From Nematocida homosporus (Eukaryota > Microsporidia), in assembly GCF_024244095.1 (NCBI RefSeq), contig NW_026250678.1:1-64000 (forward strand): 64,000 bases of DNA. Reading direction: 5' to 3'. Shown here in pieces: positions 46,678 through 54,714 of this stretch (position 1 is the first letter of the stretch; each line of letters begins with the position of its first letter). The notes beneath the pieces are model-generated. The model made no database searches and was not told the origin of the DNA. It saw only the letters and a list, made by a program, of their open reading frames with translations. Position numbers and translations under genes: made by a program.

Positions 46678-49509
46678 TTATTTTGGGGCGATTATCTCTT
46701 TGAGTTGCTGGAAGTACTTGGGGGCATTAGGGGAGTCATCAACAATGTCGTCCATGGCCTCTTCTATGTACGAGAAGACTTCTTCCTTCTTAGCCAGAGC
46801 ACCCGGATTAAGTCTAACCCACTCCCTTAAGAAGGCAAAGCCGCGTTCCAGGCGCTGATCATAAGCCTCAATGATTATCTTGATTGCCGCTGTTAAGAAC
46901 ATAGCACTAGTATTATACTCAGCGAAAAGTCTTTCTGCCTCCTCTTCCGGGGCATGACTAGCCTGCAGAACATTATAAGTCAAAGTTTCCATCCGGCCAT
47001 ACTCCTCTTTATACTTACTAATCTGATCGACCAGTTTAAGAGATCTTTCTACCGGTTTAACTTCTTTTTTATACCCTAACTTATCCTTCCCCCACTTCTT
47101 CTTATCCTTAGGCTTAGAACACTTCCAGGCTTCTTCATCATTCTCATCAGAAGACTGTCCTCCCTTCTTAACTGCTTTCCTAACCCAATTAGCCGCTCGT
47201 AACTCTTTAAGATCCTCAACCATAAATCTATAACGAACACTAAGCTGTTTAGCCGCCTGATCTAACCACCTAATATAACTGTCCATATACTCAGCTGTTG
47301 CCGGATCTTCTAAAGCAGCTCCAGTATTCTTCAGTAAGTAACAAAGTCTTTCCGTATTCTCTGGAGTACTCTTCCGCATCAGTGACTTAATAGCCGAATG
47401 AATAATAGTAGGAGTAAAGAACCCATGCAAGAAAAGCTCAGCCACAAACCTAATTACAGCCATAGCTCGCTTTTTAATATGAAGCCGGGCATACTCTTTC
47501 TCTTTGTTATTAGTAATTTCAGTCACTCGGGCAGTTAGTTCAGCCGCTGACATACTGACTGATTTCTGGACAGTTTCAGTGGCAGCCCATTCTTGGGCCG
47601 TTTGGAACTCTTGTTTAGCTAAGTTGGCTAATTCTCGGCCAAAAACAGAACGATTGGTCCATTTAGTCCGATCACTCGACTTTTCTTTATGGTACTGTTC
47701 TTCATTATAGGCTTCTTCTTCATCTGAGCGGAATTTCCGTTGGACAAGTTCAACAAGTTTAGCATAGATTTCAGCATAAGCTTCTTCTTGAATAGTACGA
47801 TCAAAAAGAAGTTTAGTTAAACCTATCATTGCTTCATTAGTTGGTACTTTGATTTTTAAAATACGTCTAGCTACCTCATCAATATTGTTATTAGAAACCT
47901 GATTAAGAGCTAAATTAAACTCAGCTAAGTAAGGAGCAATTTCAGCAAAGATAGGAGGTGAATGAGTCTTTTTACTAGCAAAGGAGAGTTTAATAGGTTT
48001 AAACTCACGTTTCTTACGACCAAATCCAGAAGACTTAAAAAGAGTATTACGATCAATAGAGACTTTAATACCTTCAGCACCTGGTCGATAAGACCTTAAC
48101 ATAGATAAAGTATAAATTTTAGGTAAAACGATGACGTCATCTTTTTCTTCATCTTTTTCTCCTTCTCCCTCCTCTATCTTATCTTCTCCTATCTTATCTT
48201 CTCCTAACTTATCTCCACTTAACTTATCTTTAACTAACTCTAAGCTATCAGTAATAGTACTAACTACTTCAGAAGTAGAAGAAACAATTGAAACTGTCTC
48301 AACTATTTGACCTTCTTCCAACTCACTACTTACTTCAATCTCAACTTCAACTTCAACTTCACTAGTACTGATTATCTCATTAATAACAACATCACTAGTT
48401 ACTATTGAGTTAGTCTCTTCTAAATCAGTACTAACTAAATCCTTATCTTCACTTAACTTATCACTACTTATCTTATCTTTAACTAACTTATCTTTAACTA
48501 ACTCAGGACTAAGTTGATCTTCTTCTGCTAATGGAGTTACTTCACCTACTTCACTTACTTCACCTACTTCACTTACTTCACTTACTTCATTTGCTTCAGA
48601 TTGAGTAGGTAGAGTTGGAGTAGATTGAGTAGGTAGAGTTGGAGTAGATTGAGTGGGTTGAGTTGGAGTAGGTGGAGTAGATTGAGTTGGAGTTGGAGTA
48701 CTATCTGGTTTAGATCGCAATGGTTTAGGTGCTTTTGGTTTAGTAGTGATAGGTTTTGGTTTAGCAAAGATAGCTCTTCTTCTCTCCTCTTCATCACCAA
48801 TGGCTTCCCAAGCTAATCCACTACTATTACGAGGCACTCCACCCTTAATGTTATACTTAGCAATATCCACTGGTTCAATTGGCTTATCTCCTATCTTATC
48901 ACTACTTATCTTATCTCCACTCAACTTATCACTACTTATCTTATCTCCACTTAACTTATCTCCACTTAACTTATCTTTAGGAGTACTTGAAGTGATTTCC
49001 ATACTAGCTAGAGACTCAGCAATTACCTGCACAGTAGCTGAAGCTGGAGCTAGATTAGGTGTACTAGGTGTACTAGATAAGTCAGTATTAGTATTAGTAG
49101 TAGATGAGATAGGAGTAGATAAGTTAGTATCTAAGTCAGTATTAGTAGTAGTACTATCTAAGTTATTAGAGATAGGAATTTCAGATTGGGTCTCAGGTTC
49201 TGGGACTAATGAATGCTTACGTAACTCTTCTTGAATACGTTGTTCAGTGAGGACTTCATCACCAAAGAATAGAGGAAGGAGTTTCTTTTCCTTTTTAGGC
49301 GGTAAAATCACGACTGGTTCTGGTCTTGATTCTTCCTCTCGTCTTTTGACTGGCTTCTTCTTCCTGTCTTCGCGTTTTAGATCGTTACGTGGCCGATTAA
49401 GAGTCCTTCTATTGCTAGACTCAACTGAATCCTTACTAACTGCCGGACTAGGAAGCCTTTCTCTGGTCTCCTCGGGAGTACCGATTGGTCTTTTATCTCC
49501 GCTGTCCAT
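46678..49509 (-). CDS. eIF4G-like translation initiation scaffold
   Basis: 943 residues. A long disordered N-terminal half contains PTPTQSTP-type and KDKLSGDKLSGDKIS repeats. Near residue 465 is YTLSMLRSYRPG, a plausible eIF4E-binding motif (YxxxxL). The MIF4G domain spans about 510-750 (ALNQVSNNNIDEVARRI, IGLTKLLFDRTIQEEAYAEIYAKLV, RAMAVIRFVAELFLHGFF, LSVRYRFMVEDLKELRAANW), and a helical MA3-like tail ends at 943. It bridges cap-binding eIF4E and eIF4A to the ribosome. The stop overlaps AATAAA. CCCC precedes the ATG. Confidence 0.85.
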   Translation of the reverse strand: MDSGDKRPIGTPEETRERLPSPAVSKDSVESSNRRTLNRPRNDLKREDRKKKPVKRREEESRPEPVVILPPKKEKKLLPLFFGDEVLTEQRIQEELRKHSLVPEPETQSEIPISNNLDSTTTNTDLDTNLSTPISSTTNTNTDLSSTPSTPNLAPASATVQVIAESLASMEITSSTPKDKLSGDKLSGDKISSDKLSGDKISSDKIGDKPIEPVDIAKYNIKGGVPRNSSGLAWEAIGDEEERRRAIFAKPKPITTKPKAPKPLRSKPDSTPTPTQSTPPTPTQPTQSTPTLPTQSTPTLPTQSEANEVSEVSEVGEVSEVGEVTPLAEEDQLSPELVKDKLVKDKISSDKLSEDKDLVSTDLEETNSIVTSDVVINEIISTSEVEVEVEIEVSSELEEGQIVETVSIVSSTSEVVSTITDSLELVKDKLSGDKLGEDKIGEDKIEEGEGEKDEEKDDVIVLPKIYTLSMLRSYRPGAEGIKVSIDRNTLFKSSGFGRKKREFKPIKLSFASKKTHSPPIFAEIAPYLAEFNLALNQVSNNNIDEVARRILKIKVPTNEAMIGLTKLLFDRTIQEEAYAEIYAKLVELVQRKFRSDEEEAYNEEQYHKEKSSDRTKWTNRSVFGRELANLAKQEFQTAQEWAATETVQKSVSMSAAELTARVTEITNNKEKEYARLHIKKRAMAVIRFVAELFLHGFFTPTIIHSAIKSLMRKSTPENTERLCYLLKNTGAALEDPATAEYMDSYIRWLDQAAKQLSVRYRFMVEDLKELRAANWVRKAVKKGGQSSDENDEEAWKCSKPKDKKKWGKDKLGYKKEVKPVERSLKLVDQISKYKEEYGRMETLTYNVLQASHAPEEEAERLFAEYNTSAMFLTAAIKIIIEAYDQRLERGFAFLREWVRLNPGALAKKEEVFSYIEEAMDDIVDDSPNAPKYFQQLKEIIAPK

Positions 49510-49859
49510 TCCGGGGCTTTGAAAAAGTTAAAATAAAACACTAGAGATGAAACAAGTCGTGTTTATTGCTTTAGATTGGGTTTGGGTTGAGATTGGATTT
49601 GGGTTGAGTTTGGGTTGAATTTGGTTTGAGTGAAGTTTTAGGTTAAGTTTGGTTTGAGTGAGTTTGGTTAAGGTAGGTTAAAGTATTGAGTTTAGTATGG
49701 TTTAGTGGTGGATAAAGTAAGTAGATAGATAGGGTTAGTATTAGGATGGAGTTGAGTGAAGTTTAGATTGGATTGAGTTGAGTTGAGTTGAGGTAATAAA
49801 AAGTAAAGTAAAGTAAGGTTGAGTTAGGTTAGGTTGAAGTTAGGTGGAGTTAGTTGGAA
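49510..49859. other. G/T-rich intergenic repeats
   Basis: TTGGGTTTGGGTTGAGATTGGATTTGGG words throughout (49565-49660) and AAAGTAAAGTAAAGTAAGG (49800-49820). No gene seen. Confidence 0.5.
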
Positions 49860-52058
49860 TTAGTTGGAGTTAGAGTTATCTACTTCGGGATTGTTTGAGG
49901 TAGTAGTAGTAGTAGTAGTATCTTCATTCTGGTTGGGAATATTGTTGTTTGTAATTAAGTCATCAAGTACTTCGTCGGCACTGAGGTCATTTTCATTATC
50001 ACTATCATTAAAACTGAATTCAATATCTTCTTCTAAGTTATCTTCTGCTAAGTCATCATCAGCTAAGTTCTCGTCAGCTAAGTCTGCTTCAACTAAGTCA
50101 GCTTCAACTAATTCATCACCTAAGTCATTATTCAACTCATCTTCAGCTAAGTCAGCTTCAACTAATTCATCACCTAAGTCAGCTTCACATAAGTTATCTT
50201 CAGCTAAGTCATCTTCAGCTAAATCAGCTTCAATTAACTCATTTTCAATTAACTCATCTTCACATAAGTTATCTTCACCTAGGTCATCACCTAAGTCAGC
50301 TTCAACTAATTCATCATCAACCAATTCATCACCTACGTCATTACTCAACTCATCTTCAGCTAAGTCAGCTTCAATTAACTCATCATCACCTAATTCATCA
50401 TCAGCTAATTCATCTTGACTGGTGGGTTGAGTTGGTTCTGGTAGGAGGTCGTCTTGATTGGTTGGCTTGGTGGTGGTAAACGGACTGGTCAGAAGGGAAA
50501 GAATAGGGAAGGATTTAAGTGTGCTAAGTAGATAGGTGGAAAGGATAAAACTACCTAGAAGAGTAAACGTAGAGATGATTTTAGCTCGGTGCTGCTTAAG
50601 GAAGAGCCGAATAAGGAGGAGAACATAAAGAAGGTAGGCGGAGGGATTGGTTTTAAGCATGCGGGCATAAAGATGGCGGGCTTGTAAGTAATTGGTAGGT
50701 ACACCTTGGCCATGCTCATACATCCAGCCTAGTAAGTAGTGGGCTTCAGCTGAACCCATTAAAGAAGCAGCAAAGTACCGGGCGAATGCTTTAGAACGGT
50801 CGATTGGAACTCCCTGGCCGTAGTAGTAAACATTACCCAGACAAATAGCCGCTTGACTACTGCCCGTATCGGCTACTCGTCGGGCAATAAGAATACGTAA
50901 CATATCAACTTGTGGAATCTTTAACTGGCGAGTTTGAAGAACAAATAAAGCATTCTTATAACTAGTTGTTTGGCCTAAATCTCCTAATAGTAAGGATAGA
51001 TAAAAAGCCGCCTTATCTTGCTGATTGCGACAATAACTTACTGCTAGCTTTTCTAACTCAAGAATCTTAGGGGAGTATGAAGCAATGCTTTTGAATTGTG
51101 AAGCTGATGCTTGGTACTCTTTTCTCTTCCAGGCATTTAAACCATGTCTATACACTGCTGGCAAGTACCCTTCTTGCTTAGCTGCTTTTAACAGATGTAA
51201 ATCGCCTAGGAAGTTCTTACTATCTTCATAGATCAAAAACAAGTTATAATCAGCAGCGGCTGAACCCATTGCCGAAGCTTTCTCCAGTAGACCTTTAGCT
51301 TCACCAATACTCTTCTCTTGGGCTAGAATCATTCCTAGACCGTTCAAACAGTCAGGATCGTTCTTCTTAGCCCCTTCAGCAAAGTAGTGGCGAGCAGCCA
51401 TTTTACTTTGGGCTACACCCCAGCCATAGTAGTACATATTCCCGAGAATACCCATTGCATCGGCTCGACCGGCTCTAGCACTAGCTTTCAAGAAATCTAA
51501 ATGCGCAGCCGCATCTACATGTCCTATCTTAATCAAAGACAATAAATTCTCAGCTGCTGATGCATCTCCACCACGAGTCAAAGTCTTAATGAAATCAATA
51601 ATCCGCTTGTTTTCACCTTCCTTCTCCAAATGTTCAAACTCCCATTTAGCAAACAGGACTAACTTCTGAGTAAAGAATGTCTTAAAGACCTTCTCAGCTA
51701 GATCACGAAAGTACTCACCTGATTCCTGAGCAGTTCCTAATAACCCGTACTTACCATCTATCTTCGAGGCATAAACCATTCGGGCAAGATCTTTTACTTC
51801 ACATTCAGAATCAAGTGAAATAAGTAGAGATTTAAGTGCACTCTTCCCATCTAAGTGGTAATAACTAGATATAAAGTAGCGATAAAAGTGTGCGCACGGA
51901 CTATCTAATTGTTTCAGTGCTTCTTCGGCCTTTTCCAATGAGCAATCAGTGAATAAAGATTGAAATACCTTATCGCAACCGGTCGGACAAGTAATGACAG
52001 AGGCCAATAGGCCTGGTATGAGTAAACTAAGTAACAAGAGAGGCCCAAATAGATGCAT
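49860..52058 (-). CDS. SEL1-repeat membrane protein, HRD3/SEL1L-like ERAD factor with acidic repeat tail
   Basis: 732 residues. Signal peptide (1-19), a Cys-containing N-terminal segment, then Sel1-like repeats in two groups (about 195-310: AMGILGNMYYYGWGVAQSK; about 395-470: AAICLGNVYYYGQGVPIDRSKAF and YLLGWMYEHGQGVPTN), one membrane span (about 500-520), and a C-terminal tail of about 150 residues made of DELxEADLAEDEL acidic repeats. Luminal Sel1 repeats plus a single TM match HRD3/SEL1L, which recruits substrates to the HRD1 ligase. The very acidic cytosolic repeat tail is unusual for that family. Confidence 0.8.
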   Translation of the reverse strand: MHLFGPLLLLSLLIPGLLASVITCPTGCDKVFQSLFTDCSLEKAEEALKQLDSPCAHFYRYFISSYYHLDGKSALKSLLISLDSECEVKDLARMVYASKIDGKYGLLGTAQESGEYFRDLAEKVFKTFFTQKLVLFAKWEFEHLEKEGENKRIIDFIKTLTRGGDASAAENLLSLIKIGHVDAAAHLDFLKASARAGRADAMGILGNMYYYGWGVAQSKMAARHYFAEGAKKNDPDCLNGLGMILAQEKSIGEAKGLLEKASAMGSAAADYNLFLIYEDSKNFLGDLHLLKAAKQEGYLPAVYRHGLNAWKRKEYQASASQFKSIASYSPKILELEKLAVSYCRNQQDKAAFYLSLLLGDLGQTTSYKNALFVLQTRQLKIPQVDMLRILIARRVADTGSSQAAICLGNVYYYGQGVPIDRSKAFARYFAASLMGSAEAHYLLGWMYEHGQGVPTNYLQARHLYARMLKTNPSAYLLYVLLLIRLFLKQHRAKIISTFTLLGSFILSTYLLSTLKSFPILSLLTSPFTTTKPTNQDDLLPEPTQPTSQDELADDELGDDELIEADLAEDELSNDVGDELVDDELVEADLGDDLGEDNLCEDELIENELIEADLAEDDLAEDNLCEADLGDELVEADLAEDELNNDLGDELVEADLVEADLADENLADDDLAEDNLEEDIEFSFNDSDNENDLSADEVLDDLITNNNIPNQNEDTTTTTTTSNNPEVDNSNSN

Positions 52059-52112
52059 TATTAAAAAAAGAGATTGGATTTCGTATTTGGCTTTGCAATA
52101 CTTTTTCGACCC
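52059..52112. promoter_or_regulatory. 54-bp divergent promoter (HRD3-like / NUP93)
   Basis: Head-to-head gap. A CGACCC box touches the plus-strand ATG; a TAAAAAAAGAG tract lies next to the minus-strand ATG. Confidence 0.4.
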
Positions 52113-54053
52113 ATGGAGTTACTTCAAGTCTTATCTGAAGATGAGTTTCCAGTTAAGACCTATTCAATGAGTTTAATCGATGTAGAACTGTTCCTTAAGA
52201 CTAGAGGGTCACATATTCATGCTTATCATCCTGAATTAGAGAAGAAGATTCAAGAGATAGGGGGAATAATGCGAGTAGCTGCCACTAAAGGAGCAGTTAG
52301 TGTGGAAAGATTCCTGGATGGACTATTCCAGGAAAAGTTAGTGGCGTATGGTGAGGGACAAGTTAAGGCAGCCGTGGAATTATTTGATCAACAATTACAA
52401 GATAAGTTCCGGCGGGTTGAGAAACAGATTCTTTCGGCACCTAAACCCAGACAGTTTAAGATAAGGAAGGAAGAGTTTACTGAAATGATTATTGCTGGAT
52501 GTCGGGCTGTACGTGGGGGTCGACCGGCTAGTCGAACTATGTTTTCATCCGATATGCTTTATGACGTGTACGTGTACGCTCAGGAGGGTCAAAGTGCTTT
52601 GCAGTTCCTGGAATTACAGCATAGGGATAAAGTCTTAGGAGAAAGGAGTTTAGAGGCAGTTAGTGCCTATGCTAATAGTAGGTATAGTCGGAGTATGTTT
52701 AAAATTGAGATGTATAACAACCGGGCGATGTTTATTGAACTGTTTCATTGTTTAAGAGCGGGAATGTATGAGGAGGCTGTTCAGTTTGTAGAGAGTCATG
52801 AAGGATTCTTTACTGAGATTCGGCGTAATTTCACTGAGGCCTTACTGCGCTGGATGTACGATATGGGAATGAGTAGTAAACGGGTTGAGAAGACAACGGG
52901 CTGGGAAGAGACACCGACGGAAGAGGACGATCCGTTTAAGTTATGGTTCTTCCAGTTGTTTAGTGGTGATAGTCGGGCACCACGAGCTGTTCTGGCTACT
53001 TTAGAGGACTTCTTATGGAACCAGATTCTAGCTGGTGAGACTCAGAAACGACTGAACGGTCGGTTGGTAGGTAATGAAGTAGAGACTTTCCGAGTACTGT
53101 GTGGGGCTATTTCTTCTTCTAAGTTGTTTGCCGCGGCGATGGTTTTGGGGCAATGGAAAGATGCACTGGAAATCTTGCATGATGAGAGTTTTAAGACGGC
53201 GGAAGTCTTGTTCCTGGCCTTAGCTATTGCCCGACGGATTGCGGTGGCTAAACCGGGGAGTTTACCGGTGAAACGGGGTCGGGTGGAGAAGAATGAGGTC
53301 GGACAAGCGATTGATTTGTTTGTGAAGATAGTCCAACGCGTATCTTCTTTGTTCTTGAAACCAGAAGAGAAACTAAGTGTAGTACAGTTAGTGGTGCCAT
53401 TTATTGCCGTGGACTGGGTGGAGGACTTAGTGGCGGAAGTATTTATTGCGGCGGAAGAGTTTGGAGTGCTTGGGGGTCTGGATGGACAGGGTAGAAAACA
53501 TCCCAGTACCTTACAGGAGTATATTGACATTCCATTGGGAGCGGTAATAGAGAAGATTTCGGTTTACTACATGCATGGCGGTGATTTGCAAAAGGCATTG
53601 AAAGTTTCCTATTTGGGTAATGGTCAGAAAACATTGGAGATTTTGATTAAGATCTTAACTGATAAGATTAAGAAGAAAGCTTTTAGTGAGGATGGATTGC
53701 AATCTATTGTGGAACACTTTAATAATCGGACGACTAATATTCTGTGGTCTTTAATTGCCGTAGGCCAGGTAGAGAGTAGTGGGGAATTAGCTACGGCGAT
53801 TCGTAGTACCGGACTAATTCCAGATACGGAGACGAGTAGTGTATTTAAGAAGGCCCAAAGTATTAATGACATGCCGGCTGAAGTTCAAGCGGCTATTCCA
53901 TTTGGGCTGGCAGTTATTGCGCGGAAGATAGCCGAATTCCCTAGTGAGGAGAACCGTAAACTGGGCAAGGCCGTGTTACTACTAGCGGGTATGCTTGAGG
54001 TAGATACGCAAATAACTCAAGAAATTGTTTCGGCTATCTCAATCATGCTCTAA
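52113..54053 (+). CDS. NUP93/NIC96 nucleoporin
   Basis: 646 residues from ATG 52113 (TTG at 52074 rejected). Almost entirely helical. Stretches ELFHCLRAGMYEEAVQFVESH, DPFKLWFFQLFSG and LEDFLWNQILAGE match the NIC96/NUP93 alpha-solenoid (YxxLRxGxxxEAxxxV; PYKxAVYxIIG; EDYLWLKL). It is a core scaffold subunit of the nuclear pore inner ring. Shorter than yeast Nic96 (839), as expected in a reduced genome. The coding strand is G-rich throughout. Confidence 0.75.
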   Translation: MELLQVLSEDEFPVKTYSMSLIDVELFLKTRGSHIHAYHPELEKKIQEIGGIMRVAATKGAVSVERFLDGLFQEKLVAYGEGQVKAAVELFDQQLQDKFRRVEKQILSAPKPRQFKIRKEEFTEMIIAGCRAVRGGRPASRTMFSSDMLYDVYVYAQEGQSALQFLELQHRDKVLGERSLEAVSAYANSRYSRSMFKIEMYNNRAMFIELFHCLRAGMYEEAVQFVESHEGFFTEIRRNFTEALLRWMYDMGMSSKRVEKTTGWEETPTEEDDPFKLWFFQLFSGDSRAPRAVLATLEDFLWNQILAGETQKRLNGRLVGNEVETFRVLCGAISSSKLFAAAMVLGQWKDALEILHDESFKTAEVLFLALAIARRIAVAKPGSLPVKRGRVEKNEVGQAIDLFVKIVQRVSSLFLKPEEKLSVVQLVVPFIAVDWVEDLVAEVFIAAEEFGVLGGLDGQGRKHPSTLQEYIDIPLGAVIEKISVYYMHGGDLQKALKVSYLGNGQKTLEILIKILTDKIKKKAFSEDGLQSIVEHFNNRTTNILWSLIAVGQVESSGELATAIRSTGLIPDTETSSVFKKAQSINDMPAEVQAAIPFGLAVIARKIAEFPSEENRKLGKAVLLLAGMLEVDTQITQEIVSAISIML

Positions 54054-54714
54054 TTATCAACTCAACTTAATCTAATTATCAACTCTACTCAACTCAATCT
54101 AATTATCAACTCAACTCAACCTAGTTACTATATTCACTTACTATAATATGCTAATTCGAACCTTCTCTACTAATCCCAATACTAACCCAATACTAACCAC
54201 TATTATGCTGGTCATTACTTAACTAAATAAACCGAATTAGCATGTTGTTATTGAATTAGTTGTTGCTTGGTAAGATTAGTCAGAAACTATCGTTATTTAT
54301 TCAGAACACTCTCTATTTAAGCTTAAGGAAATGGTTGTTTACGTCTCCTATCTGTAGATATTGGTAAGTAAGCATTTGGCTATGCTACGTAATTTTGATA
54401 TGCAAGATAATTTGGTCTGGTGAATCAATAAGTCATTGTAAGAAGGTAGATCTATCGGCTCAGACCTTCATGTGAGACTGTATGGCCTATGGGCATAGAA
54501 CAGAATTAATTGATATCTAATGAATTGTTATCTAATTATGTATTAAGAGAAACCAAGTTTATATTGCGGCCAGTTAATTAATGCATTGTTTGGATTGGAT
54601 TAGTATTAATTAGCACTATCTGACTAATTCAATACCAACACAATACTAATTCAATCATATCAGATGGGAATGGTTGAAGCAGTGGGTATAAATTAAATTG
54701 GACCCAATTTCATA
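54054..54714. other. Intergenic region upstream of the 906-residue orphan
   Basis: AACTCAACTCAATCTAATTATC repeats at 54058-54120, then complex sequence. GGGTATAAATTAAATTGG (54685-54702) is a TATA-like box about 28 bp before the ATG at 54715. No tRNA or gene seen. Confidence 0.45.

Noticed and set aside
49864..50418. 184-codon plus-strand Ser/Lys-rich ORF
   Set aside because: Antisense shadow of the acidic repeat tail of the SEL1-repeat protein.
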